Assembly: GCF_030065545.1 (NCBI RefSeq)
Contig: NZ_JASJNC010000003.1
Location: forward strand, 248,001 to 312,000
DNA length: 64,000 bases
Source: Marinicella marina
GTDB lineage: Bacteria > Pseudomonadota > Gammaproteobacteria > Xanthomonadales > Marinicellaceae
Direction: 5' to 3'
Shown: piece by piece, positions 35,421 through 43,930 of the stretch
How the letters are laid out: every line of letters starts with the position of its first letter
Position numbering within the stretch: position 1 is the stretch's first letter
Translations under genes and position numbers: made by a program
Notes under the pieces: generated by a model
The model's input: the letters and a program-made list of their open reading frames with translations, nothing else
What the model was told of the DNA's origin: nothing
Database searches by the model: none

Positions 35421-35491
35421 AGGTAATTATGTACTAAAATCACAAATTATAGCAATTGGCTGTGTTAAAACAGTCAAAATTCAACATCTAA

Positions 35492-35521
35492 TTGACAATT
35501 AACTCAGGCATTTCTTGATAT
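35492..35521 (+). promoter_or_regulatory. Sigma-70-like promoter of the Sel1/TonB-C gene
   Basis: TTGACA at 35492 is followed after 17 bases by TTGATA (or after 18 by TGATAT). The leader to the GTG start would be about 95 bases. Read by eye; the -35 box is a perfect consensus match. Confidence 0.5.
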
Positions 35522-35622
35522 GAGTGAGTGATTAAAAAACACTTAAAGTACAAATAATAACAACTCAGCAGAACTTTTGTTAAACTAACAACTCAAAACA
35601 TTTACTTTTAAAGGAGATTAAA

Positions 35623-36969
35623 GTGAAATCACACACACAACTACCTGTCATATTATTTTCATGCCTGTTGGCAATCAGCACAGTATGTTGGGCTGATATC
35701 AATCAAGCCAACAAGGCTTACAAGCAACAACAATTTTCACAAGCATTCAGTAGCTATCAAGATCTGGCCCAACTGGGCAATCAACAAGCGATTCGTCGCC
35801 TCACTCACATGCACATCAATGGCGAGGGAACGCAAAAAGATTTAATCAAAGCTTACGCTTGGTCCACTTTGATTAAGGACACTTCAGGCAAAACAACCCT
35901 CACTGAGCGCATTACAAAAGACCTCACAACCGAAGATTTTTCCCAAGCTCAATTATTGGCCGAACAATTTGAATCAATGTATGGTCATGCGGCGATTGAA
36001 AACAAATACACTCCCATCACCCTCGAATCGGATAAAACTCAGAACAACAATGATTATGAACTGAATATTATCCAACGAACACCACCACAAATCACCCGTG
36101 CACAATACAGAAAAAAACTACAAGGCTGGAGCACTGTAAGTTTTTATATTCATCCAGATGGTTCAACCAGAGACATCGAAGTCATCAGTTCAATGCCAGT
36201 TGGTGAATTTGATCAATCCACCATTGATGCGGTTGCCAAATTTAAATTTGATGTCCAATTCAAAGACGGTATCGAACCCTACCCCATTCAACGGATCCAA
36301 ACCATCACTTTTGAAATGGGAAAAACAGATCAGTCTGAAATGACCCAACTGTTTCAGCAACACTTAGAAGAATTAAAACAAACGGCCCATGCAGGTCATC
36401 CAGAAGCGCAATACTATTATGCACTGGCAGCCAGTTCCAATTCAGTCATCAGCAACTACGTTCCGATGACTGATATTTCTAGTAACGATTGGTTGTTCAA
36501 AGCAGCTCAAAATGGACACCTCGATGCGCAATACCAATTAGGCATTAACATCATGTATGGCAGAGAAGGGTGTGGTATAGATAAACAAAAAGGCTTTAAT
36601 TGGTTGGTTCAAGCCGCGGATAATGGCCACCCAAAATCAGCACGTCAAGCCTATAAACTGGCCAGTAAACAATCTTTTGAAAACCATTCTGACACCGCGC
36701 CTGAGCTGTGGCTCAAGCAAGCCGCCGAAGCGGGTGATCCAGAGTCTCTATTGGCTTATGCCAACCATTTGCTGTTCAAAGAACAGAGTCAAAAAGCCAT
36801 CAACGCTGCCAAAGATTATTTAGATAATTACCTTGAACAACGAGATAAGTCAGTGAAATACCACCAGACCATGGCTCAACTATATACACTTGAAAACCAA
36901 CCAAAAAAAGCTAAAAAGGAAATGAAAAGAGCCAACAAACTGGCTAAAAAATTGGGTTGGGAAATTTAA
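35623..36969 (+). CDS. Exported Sel1-repeat protein with a TonB C-terminal-like domain
   Basis: A 448-residue chimera. A signal peptide (1-24) is followed by a Sel1/TPR-like segment (about 25-80), then a TonB C-terminal-type domain (about 160-245; GWSTVSFYIHPDGSTRDIEVISS then TIDAVAKFKFD) and further Sel1-like repeats (about 250-430; for example HPEAQYYYALA and HLDAQYQLGINIMYG). There is no internal membrane anchor, so it should be periplasmic. The start is GTG with a strong AAAGGAG site 7 bases upstream. Sel1 repeats bind partner proteins and TonB domains contact TonB-dependent receptors, so an adaptor role is possible. Confidence 0.82.
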   Translation: MKSHTQLPVILFSCLLAISTVCWADINQANKAYKQQQFSQAFSSYQDLAQLGNQQAIRRLTHMHINGEGTQKDLIKAYAWSTLIKDTSGKTTLTERITKDLTTEDFSQAQLLAEQFESMYGHAAIENKYTPITLESDKTQNNNDYELNIIQRTPPQITRAQYRKKLQGWSTVSFYIHPDGSTRDIEVISSMPVGEFDQSTIDAVAKFKFDVQFKDGIEPYPIQRIQTITFEMGKTDQSEMTQLFQQHLEELKQTAHAGHPEAQYYYALAASSNSVISNYVPMTDISSNDWLFKAAQNGHLDAQYQLGINIMYGREGCGIDKQKGFNWLVQAADNGHPKSARQAYKLASKQSFENHSDTAPELWLKQAAEAGDPESLLAYANHLLFKEQSQKAINAAKDYLDNYLEQRDKSVKYHQTMAQLYTLENQPKKAKKEMKRANKLAKKLGWEI

Positions 36970-36999
36970 CGACTCATAGAGACAAAAATGCTTTAGCAC

Positions 37000-37031
37000 A
37001 AAAAAACCCGCCTTAAAAAGCGGGTTTTTTT
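37000..37031. terminator. Bidirectional intrinsic terminator between the Sel1/TonB-C gene and pnp
   Basis: An 11 to 12-bp stem of A-rich arms with CCCGC/GCGGG and an 8-base loop, flanked by A and T runs on both sides. It serves the converging plus-strand gene and pnp. The stem sequence is almost identical to that of the rpsO terminator at 39273. Confidence 0.92.
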
Positions 37032-37050
37032 ATTTATCACTTTCAGTGAT

Positions 37051-39150
37051 TTATTCCGGCTTGGGTTCAAGCGCTTTCATTGATAAGCGCACACGGCCCT
37101 GCTTATCTACTTCAAGTACTTTAACTTTAACCACTTCACCTTCTTTGATTTTGTCAGTGACTTTAGCCACACGTTCATGACAAATCTCAGAAATGTGAAC
37201 CATGCCGTCTTGGCCTGGTAACAAATTCACAAAAGCACCAAAATCCATGATTTTTACCACTTTACCTTCATAGGTCGCACCCACTTCAACTTCAGCAGTC
37301 AAATCTTCGATGCGTTTCTTAGCTAAATCACCGTCTTCTTGGTTGATTGACGCAATAGTCACCGTACCATCATCATTGATATCGATGGTGGTATTGGTTT
37401 CCTCAGTCAATGCGCGGATGGTTGCACCACCTTTACCAATGATGTCACGGATTTTATCAGGGTTAACTTTGATGGTCTCTAATCGAGGCGCATATGCTGA
37501 CATTTCTTTGCGCGGCGTTGAAATCACTTTGTTCATCTCTTCCAAGATGAATTGACGACCCGCTGTGGCTTGTTTCAGAGCAATCTCCATGATTTCACGG
37601 GTGATGCCTTGAATCTTGATGTCCATTTGCAATGCAGTGATGGCACCTTCAGTACCAGCCACTTTAAAGTCCATGTCACCCAAATGATCTTCATCACCCA
37701 GAATATCAGACAATACAGCAAAGTTATCGCCTTCTTTAATCAAACCCATGGCAATACCTGCCACTGGTTCTTTCAAAGGAATACCAGCGTCCATCATAGA
37801 CAATGATGAACCACAAACTGAAGCCATAGAACTTGATCCATTTGATTCAGTAATCTCAGAGACGATGCGTTTAACGTATGGGAACTCCTCTTCTGAAGGA
37901 ACCACTGCCATCAAACCACGTTTGGCCAATCTACCATGACCAATTTCACGACGCTTAGGGCCACCCATAAAGCCAGCTTCACCGACACAGAATGGCGGGA
38001 AGTTGTAATGGAACATGAAGTCATCTTTGGTTTCACCTTCGATACCATCAATCAATTGTGCGTCACGGCCTGTACCCAATGTAGTTGCTACAATGGCTTG
38101 GGTTTCACCACGGGTGAACAAAGCTGAGCCATGCACACGAGGCAAGATGCCCACTTCCACTGAAATAGGACGAACTTGAGTCGGGTCACGACCATCAATA
38201 CGAGGCGCACCAGAAATAATCTTACCACGCACGTGGTCTTTTTCTAATTTACTGATCAATGCCGAAATTTCTTTGGCATCATATTTGGGCTCTTCCTCAC
38301 CTTCTGGAAAGAAGTGAGCCATCACTTTGTTGCGCATTGCATCCAAAGCCGCATAGCGGTCTTCTTTGACTTGGTTGGCAAATGCCGCTTCAATGTCAGC
38401 ACCGAATTCGCTGTTGATGGTATTTAACAATTCTTCGTTAACCGCTTCAACTTCCCAATCCCAACGTGGTTTACCATTTTCAGCAGCAAACTCTTTGATT
38501 GCTTCAATGGCCACTTGCATTTGCTCGTGTCCATAGTTAACGGCGCCTAACATCACATCTTCGCTCAACAAATCAGCTTCAGACTCAACCATCAATACCG
38601 CCTCATCAGTACCAGCAACAACCAAATCCAATTTCGATGTCTCAAGTGCTTCCAATGAAGGGTTCAATAAATATTCACCGTCGGCATAACCAATTCTGGC
38701 CGCACCAATGGGACCATCAAAAGGTATACCTGAAATGGCCAATGCCGCTGAGGCACCCAACAAAGCAGGAATATCAGAATCAATTTCTTTGCTGAATGAA
38801 ATCACATTAGCAATGACTTGAACTTCGTTCTTGAAACCTTTCGGGAACAAGGGTCTGATGGGTCTATCAATCAAACGACATATCAGTGTTTCTTTTTCTG
38901 TCGGTCTGCCTTCTCGTTTGAAAAAGCCGCCAGGAATGGCGCCTGCCGCATAAAATTTCTCTTGGTAGTTAACCGTTAATGGGAAGAAACTGGCATCTGG
39001 TTTGGCTTCTTTTTTACCTACCACTGTCACCAACAACATGGTGTCGCCCATGGACACTTTTACAGCACCAGTTGCTTGGCGAGCGATTTGTCCGGTTTCT
39101 AAAGTTACGGTATGCTGACCGTATTGAAATTGTTTTACTTGTTTTTTCAC
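37051..39150 (-). CDS. pnp: Polynucleotide phosphorylase
   Basis: 3'-to-5' phosphorolytic exoribonuclease of the RNA degradosome. The 699 residues show two RNase PH-like domains (about 10-230 and 300-545, the second with [18 protein letters not shown] and [19 protein letters not shown]), a KH domain ([19 protein letters not shown], about 563-581) and an S1 domain to the end. The start is GTG, with AGGA about 9 bases upstream. In E. coli pnp is autoregulated after RNase III cuts a leader hairpin; a leader hairpin is present here. It follows rpsO across a terminator, as in E. coli. Confidence 0.98.
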   Translation of the reverse strand: MKKQVKQFQYGQHTVTLETGQIARQATGAVKVSMGDTMLLVTVVGKKEAKPDASFFPLTVNYQEKFYAAGAIPGGFFKREGRPTEKETLICRLIDRPIRPLFPKGFKNEVQVIANVISFSKEIDSDIPALLGASAALAISGIPFDGPIGAARIGYADGEYLLNPSLEALETSKLDLVVAGTDEAVLMVESEADLLSEDVMLGAVNYGHEQMQVAIEAIKEFAAENGKPRWDWEVEAVNEELLNTINSEFGADIEAAFANQVKEDRYAALDAMRNKVMAHFFPEGEEEPKYDAKEISALISKLEKDHVRGKIISGAPRIDGRDPTQVRPISVEVGILPRVHGSALFTRGETQAIVATTLGTGRDAQLIDGIEGETKDDFMFHYNFPPFCVGEAGFMGGPKRREIGHGRLAKRGLMAVVPSEEEFPYVKRIVSEITESNGSSSMASVCGSSLSMMDAGIPLKEPVAGIAMGLIKEGDNFAVLSDILGDEDHLGDMDFKVAGTEGAITALQMDIKIQGITREIMEIALKQATAGRQFILEEMNKVISTPRKEMSAYAPRLETIKVNPDKIRDIIGKGGATIRALTEETNTTIDINDDGTVTIASINQEDGDLAKKRIEDLTAEVEVGATYEGKVVKIMDFGAFVNLLPGQDGMVHISEICHERVAKVTDKIKEGEVVKVKVLEVDKQGRVRLSMKALEPKPE

Positions 39151-39196
39151 TTATATTTTCCTGGCCATTTGGCCTGTTATTTTCTTACTTTCCTAC

Positions 39197-39220
39197 AGAC
39201 ACATCCCCTTGGACGTGCCC
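39197..39220 (-). promoter_or_regulatory. Stem-loop in the pnp leader
   Basis: Reading the minus strand, arms GGGCACGTCC and GGATGTGTCT pair over 10 positions (with G-U pairs) around a 4-base loop, 47 bases upstream of the pnp start. Position and shape recall the leader hairpin that RNase III processes in E. coli pnp; whether it is cut here is inference. Confidence 0.45.
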
Positions 39221-39272
39221 TGATTGTTCTACCAATGATCAATCAATGCGTCAGCATCAGCAGATTACAATT

Positions 39273-39304
39273 AAAAAAAAACCCGCAAATCAGCGGGTTT
39301 TTTT
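39273..39304 (-). terminator. Intrinsic terminator after rpsO
   Basis: Perfect stem with CCCGC/GCGGG core extended by A and T runs, 6-base loop, 8 bases after the rpsO stop. In E. coli the equivalent terminator is leaky, so part of rpsO transcription continues into pnp. Confidence 0.9.
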
Positions 39305-39311
39305 ATTTGGC

Positions 39312-39578
39312 TTATCGGCGTAGGCCAAGGCGTTTGATCAGGTTCTGATACCTTTCGTTGTCTTTGCGCTTGGTGTAGGCCAATAATTTACGGCGTTGGT
39401 TAATCAATTTGATTAAACCACGTCTAGAATGCTTGTCTTTTTTGTGTGATTTAAAGTGCTCAGTCAAGTTGTTGATTCGAGCAGTCAATAAAGCCACTTG
39501 GACCTCTGGTGAACCGGTATCGTTGTCACCGGTTTGGTAGTCTTTGATAATTTCTTGTCTTTGTTCAACTGTAATCAT
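39312..39578 (-). CDS. rpsO: 30S ribosomal protein S15
   Basis: Primary 16S rRNA-binding protein of the small subunit platform. The 88 residues from the ATG at 39578 are nearly standard (E. coli 89). Conserved segments are [14 protein letters not shown]-like [21 protein letters not shown] near residues 20-38 and [22 protein letters not shown] near 45-65. A longer frame upstream has no family similarity. A likely promoter lies about 100 bases before the start. In E. coli S15 represses its own translation through a pseudoknot at the start; I did not fold this leader. Confidence 0.98.
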   Translation of the reverse strand: MITVEQRQEIIKDYQTGDNDTGSPEVQVALLTARINNLTEHFKSHKKDKHSRRGLIKLINQRRKLLAYTKRKDNERYQNLIKRLGLRR

Positions 39579-39674
39579 AATTACGCTCGTCGAAGGGGCC
39601 TCAATACAATGATTTAAACCCGTTAATAAAACCGAACTGCCGTCGGACTGTCGCACAGCTCAGATGTGGGGCGT

Positions 39675-39703
39675 ATTCTAATGGTTTGCTTATACAATCT
39701 CAA
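39675..39703 (-). promoter_or_regulatory. Sigma-70-like promoter of rpsO
   Basis: On the minus strand TTGAGA and TAGAAT are separated by exactly 17 bases, starting 13 bases after the J-protein gene ends. The leader to rpsO would be about 90 bases. Placement after the hscC pair gives rpsO its own start of transcription, as in E. coli. Confidence 0.6.
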
Positions 39704-39715
39704 GCTTTGCGGGGT

Positions 39716-40852
39716 TTATTTCACCATTATTGTGCCAGAAACCCAATCATGAAATAGTTGCTTATTCTTCCACCAACAGAACAAGTTTATTACCAATATA
39801 ACTGCAACTACAGGCAGCATCATCGAAAGGTAAATTGTGCTGTCATAATAAATGAAATAAAGTGGCGTCATAAGTAAATGAAACACCAATGCCCTTAGTT
39901 TATCGGTGCTTGAATCGGTTAAATTCAAATATTTATCGTATATCCTTAAACCAACACCATACTGAACCATAGACAAGCTTATTTCTGAAGTCATGGCACC
40001 AATATTAATAATCATGAACATAAAAATTGTTATTGCTTCAAATGACTCTGTTGCTGGCGCCCATGGCCTGAGCATATAAAGTTTAGCCAATAAGGAAGCA
40101 ACAGTGAATTCCAAGCATATAGTCGCTATTCGTAACATGAGGAATGAAAAACCACTTAATTGAGTTTGTGGCTCCAATAATTTAAACACATGCGCAACAT
40201 AATGCTCCGGAAATGTGTTTTGAAGTTCATGCCAATCACGCTCCCACTCAAGAACAGCGGCAATGGCTTGGACCATGTTTTGAGTGAGCAGCAGAGTGGC
40301 ATTTTCTTTAAGTTGAAACGAATTGTATTCAACAACACGCTTAAATAACTCTTTGGACAACTCATCACGGAGCTGTAAGTCTTGAATTGAATGAAATTGT
40401 TCCAAAAACTGCCAGTTAGAGGGATCTTTTTTGATGTTGTACTTAGCAAAAGCCATTTGGTGAAACTGTGCCAAAATTTCTTCAACTAAATCAGCCTCTC
40501 CGTTGGCAACAAACAATTCATGTTCAACGTCATTATCAATGGTGTCGACTGAGAAATTGGTATCGGGGTCATCTTCTCCTGCGTTTTCACTGTTGTTTTT
40601 CTTATCAATTGAAACAGAATCGACTGCCTCAACTCCAACTGCGGATAAGGACGTTGGTGACTCTTGGGAAATGGCTTCATCCGTCAATTGCTCATTGATT
40701 AAGGTCAAGGCAAATTGATAAGCCTGGTTAATCTCTTGAAATTTATCCGGATGCTCATCTGGTCGGTACTTTCTCAGTAACTTCGCATAAGCTTTTTTTA
40801 TGGTTTTTTTATCACCTGTTTCATCAATGCCCAACACATCCCATGGATACAT
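39716..40852 (-). CDS. J-domain membrane protein, partner of HscC (DjlB/DjlC-like)
   Basis: Co-chaperone of 378 residues. The J-like domain (about 1-55) begins MYPWDVLGIDETGDKKTIKKAYAK-type sequence, but the canonical HPD tripeptide is RPD (KYRPDEHPDKF), the form seen in the DjlB/DjlC group that pairs with HscC. An acidic linker (about 65-115) and a helical region precede several membrane helices in the C-terminal third; the ending LFHDWVSGTIMVK resembles the end of RDD-family membrane domains. The ATG overlaps the hscC stop (TGATG), so the two are translationally coupled. A GTG three codons earlier is also possible. Confidence 0.85.
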   Translation of the reverse strand: MYPWDVLGIDETGDKKTIKKAYAKLLRKYRPDEHPDKFQEINQAYQFALTLINEQLTDEAISQESPTSLSAVGVEAVDSVSIDKKNNSENAGEDDPDTNFSVDTIDNDVEHELFVANGEADLVEEILAQFHQMAFAKYNIKKDPSNWQFLEQFHSIQDLQLRDELSKELFKRVVEYNSFQLKENATLLLTQNMVQAIAAVLEWERDWHELQNTFPEHYVAHVFKLLEPQTQLSGFSFLMLRIATICLEFTVASLLAKLYMLRPWAPATESFEAITIFMFMIINIGAMTSEISLSMVQYGVGLRIYDKYLNLTDSSTDKLRALVFHLLMTPLYFIYYDSTIYLSMMLPVVAVILVINLFCWWKNKQLFHDWVSGTIMVK

Positions 40853-42537
40853 CAAAGCCACCTGTTGGCCTCAAATGATTCCAATGCCGAGGACAGTTCA
40901 CTCACTGCCTGTGCGATCCTTTTTGGGTCTTGGGAATCGATAATTACTTGGAACTGCATAATTAATTCATTTAAAGCTTCTCGTTCTTCATCCAGGCTAT
41001 TCTCGTATATGGATTCAGCTCGCCACATGACTTCTTTAACTGCCTCATTGTCTCTTGGATGAACTTTCAATAGTGACAGTTTCTGTTTCGACTGGGCAAT
41101 TTGTTCTTCGGTAAGCTCTTGTGGCGAATTGTTGATCAATAAGCTGGCAGTATCACCGGTAGATTCAACCAAGGCATCTACCTCTAAAATTCCATTGATG
41201 TCATAACTGATCCGTAAACTAATCATTTCTTCACCAGCCTTAGCTTTTGGCACTTTAACCTCAAACTCGCCCAGCTTGATGTTATTTTTAACCAACCTAC
41301 TTTCGCCTTGGTAAATGGCCATTTTTAATTTAGTTTGGTTATCTTGAACGGTGACATAGCTCTGCACGCGACTGGCAGGAACAACCGTATTGCGTTCAAT
41401 GATGGGTGAAAAAATCAACGATTGATCATAAACACTGTTTCCAACCACACCGGTGCCCAATGTGTAAGGACAAACATCAGTCAAAACCACGTCTGACAAG
41501 TCTTTATTTTTGCCTTTCAAGGCAGCTTGGATAGCTGCCCCATGAGCAATGGTTAAATCTGGATTAATATCAGTTCTTGGAATTTTTTTAAATATCCGTG
41601 TTACCAGGGTTTTTAAGAAAGGCAGTCGGCTGGAGCCACCAACCAAGATGACTTCTTCGATTTCTTGAGGAGTGAGCTGTGCATCTTTAAGGCACAACTC
41701 AATTGATTTTATGATCTTCTTCACCAAAGGACGGCAAGCATTTTCAAATGTTTCACCCGTGATGCTGATAGGCACTTTTACTTTTTTAATAAAAGGTTCA
41801 ATGACAGATTGTTTGTTTATTTCTTTTTTAAACAACTCCATCCTCGAGTAAACAGCTTGCTTGTCTTCAGCAGATAGATTGTTTACTTTAATCCCAGCTT
41901 TTTGACAGTACAACTCAACCAGAATCTGCAAAAAATCTTCACCGCCCAGGTGATTGTCACCACCGGAGGCTTTGACTTCTAAAATATCATCAAAATATTC
42001 CATGATTGACACATCAAATGTTCCACCGCCTAAATCGATAATCATGAAATCAGTGTATTCAGGTTTATTCTGCAAACCATAAGCGATGGCTGCTGCTGTG
42101 GGTTCATTGATCAGCTTTTCCACTTTAAGGTCAATCATAGCTGCCGCTTGTATGGTGGATTTTCTTTGTATGCCATTGAAATAGGCTGGAACTGATATCA
42201 CAGCCTCGGTTACTTTTTGCTGAGTAAATGCCTCAGCATCAGCAACCATTTTTTGTAAAATTATTGATGACAATTCAACCGGTGTGTATTTCTTTCCGTA
42301 GATTTTATAGGTCTTTTCTGAACCCATAAATCGTTTGAATTGAGCCACTGTCTCCTTGGGGTGAAGTGCTGCTCTGGTTCGGGCTGATTTGCCCACATGA
42401 ATCGTTCCATTTTTTTCAAAGCTGATGCATGATGGCGTCAGTAGCTCATCAAAGCTATTTGGGATAACTGTCACTTTATGGTCATTATATATCGCGCATA
42501 CGGAGTTGGTCGTCCCTAAATCAATTCCTATTATCAT
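40852..42537 (-). CDS. hscC: HscC-type Hsp70 chaperone
   Basis: Divergent Hsp70 of 561 residues, matching E. coli HscC (556) and shorter than DnaK (638). The nucleotide-binding domain has IGIDLGTTNSVCA (residues 3-15), the INEPTAAAIAYG segment, DLGGGTFDVSI (about 170-180) and VGGSSRLPFLK (about 300-310). The substrate domain is present and the helical lid is short, without the EEVD-like tail. Its J-protein partner is encoded immediately downstream. HscC does not replace DnaK in E. coli and is linked to stress and transcription control. Its position within the nusA-pnp region is unusual. Confidence 0.93.
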   Translation of the reverse strand: MIIGIDLGTTNSVCAIYNDHKVTVIPNSFDELLTPSCISFEKNGTIHVGKSARTRAALHPKETVAQFKRFMGSEKTYKIYGKKYTPVELSSIILQKMVADAEAFTQQKVTEAVISVPAYFNGIQRKSTIQAAAMIDLKVEKLINEPTAAAIAYGLQNKPEYTDFMIIDLGGGTFDVSIMEYFDDILEVKASGGDNHLGGEDFLQILVELYCQKAGIKVNNLSAEDKQAVYSRMELFKKEINKQSVIEPFIKKVKVPISITGETFENACRPLVKKIIKSIELCLKDAQLTPQEIEEVILVGGSSRLPFLKTLVTRIFKKIPRTDINPDLTIAHGAAIQAALKGKNKDLSDVVLTDVCPYTLGTGVVGNSVYDQSLIFSPIIERNTVVPASRVQSYVTVQDNQTKLKMAIYQGESRLVKNNIKLGEFEVKVPKAKAGEEMISLRISYDINGILEVDALVESTGDTASLLINNSPQELTEEQIAQSKQKLSLLKVHPRDNEAVKEVMWRAESIYENSLDEEREALNELIMQFQVIIDSQDPKRIAQAVSELSSALESFEANRWL

Positions 42538-42603
42538 CTTAATTTCTGGTTTGGTTCAAAGCACTAATTTATAGCAGAAAATCAATCCAATTTCATTAGG
42601 TGT

Positions 42604-43518
42604 TTAAGCACTGTAGGACTTTAAGAACAATTTTTGTACTTTTAAGATACCAGGTTCTTTGATCACGCCCAAACCGAGGAATTTATTATGGTGGTCATAC
42701 AAACAATAGGTATCTTGTTCGGCAGTGTATTGGACTGTTTTGCCGTGGATGAGGTCTTGGGTTTGTTGTTGGCTTAAGTCCAACCTGGGGTATTCAATCA
42801 AGGCATCTTGCATCGGCATCAACACCGAATTGAAATCATCCAATTGACCGATTGCCTCAAGAGTGAGCATATCATCACCACTGAATATACCGGTTTGGGT
42901 ACGGTGTAGGGCTGACATGTGAGCGACTGTGCCCATGGCCTTGGCGAAATCTTCCAATAAGGTTCTGATGTAAGTTCCTTTAGAAACCTTGATCTCAAAG
43001 TCTATGTGTTCCGGCGTATTTTCCACCAATGAAAATTCATGGATGGTGACTTTGCGGGCTGGTCGCTCTACCGTTTTGCCTTGTCTGGCCAAATCATACA
43101 GCCTTTGTCCGTTGTGGTGCAGGGCTGAATACATCGGCGGGATTTGTTCAATTTCACCGGTTAATGATTGGCAAGCTTGTTTGATTTCAGTGTCAGATGC
43201 CCTCTGCTTTTCAGCCGTCTGTACCACTTGACCTGTGGCGTCACCAGTATCGGTTTGGCTGCCTAAGACACATCTGGCAAGATAAGTTTTATCGGAATTA
43301 ATCAGTAAATGAGCCACTTTTGTGGCATCACCGAAGCAACAAGGTAACAGGCCCGTAGCCATCGGGTCTAGATTTCCAGTGTGCCCAGCTTTTTTGGCTT
43401 TGATCAGGTGCCTGAGTTTTTGTAGCGCCAGATTGGAGGAAATGCCTTTGGGCTTGTTCAATAAAATGATGCCATGTACATCAGGATATTTGCGTTTTGC
43501 TGACGTGTGATTCGCCAT
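42604..43518 (-). CDS. truB: tRNA pseudouridine 55 synthase
   Basis: Makes pseudouridine at position 55 of the T-arm in almost all tRNAs and also acts as a tRNA chaperone. The 304 residues fit the family (E. coli 314). The catalytic Asp is in AGHTGNLDPMATGLLP (about residues 45-60); KTYLARCVLG, PPMYSALHHNGQRLYDLAR and VSKGTYIRTL motifs are present. It follows rbfA by 11 bases as in E. coli, but rpsO is separated from it by the hscC/J-protein pair. Confidence 0.97.
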   Translation of the reverse strand: MANHTSAKRKYPDVHGIILLNKPKGISSNLALQKLRHLIKAKKAGHTGNLDPMATGLLPCCFGDATKVAHLLINSDKTYLARCVLGSQTDTGDATGQVVQTAEKQRASDTEIKQACQSLTGEIEQIPPMYSALHHNGQRLYDLARQGKTVERPARKVTIHEFSLVENTPEHIDFEIKVSKGTYIRTLLEDFAKAMGTVAHMSALHRTQTGIFSGDDMLTLEAIGQLDDFNSVLMPMQDALIEYPRLDLSQQQTQDLIHGKTVQYTAEQDTYCLYDHHNKFLGLGVIKEPGILKVQKLFLKSYSA

Positions 43519-43529
43519 CTGGTTTGACC

Positions 43530-43907
43530 TTAACTGTCTTCTTCAGTCAGGTTCGGGTCAGTGGCACGTGCTTTTTGAATCAGGTGCTCAAGTTTGCGAC
43601 CATACTCCAATGATGCATCGTATTTAAAACGCAATTCTGGCACCTTGCGGGTATTCAGTTCTTGCGCCATGACTTTGCGCAATTGCTTGGCGTTCAAACT
43701 GAGGGTTTGGATCGCCAACTTTTCTTGAGATGGGTCCAAGGTGTTAATGTACACCGTAGCGACTGATAAATCACGGGTCACTTCGACATCAGAAATGGTG
43801 ATGAAAGAAGTGTCCTCATCAGGTAAATTTTGATGAATGGCTGTGGCCAAGGTGCGACGCAAATGTGCTGCCACCCGATCACTTCTTTTAAAATCTCTGT
43901 GTCCCAT
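43530..43907 (-). CDS. rbfA: Ribosome-binding factor A
   Basis: Assembly factor for the 30S subunit that binds near helix 1 of 16S rRNA and is needed for cold growth. The 125 residues form a KH-like fold; the start RSDRVAAHLRRTLATAIHQ, the central VTRDLSVATVYIN and LRKVMAQELNTRKVPELRFKYD-type C-terminal helix and strand are typical. It lies 23 bases after infB and 11 before truB, all minus strand. Confidence 0.96.
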   Translation of the reverse strand: MGHRDFKRSDRVAAHLRRTLATAIHQNLPDEDTSFITISDVEVTRDLSVATVYINTLDPSQEKLAIQTLSLNAKQLRKVMAQELNTRKVPELRFKYDASLEYGRKLEHLIQKARATDPNLTEEDS

Positions 43908-43930
43908 GATTTTTCCTAATCAGTTTTGCT

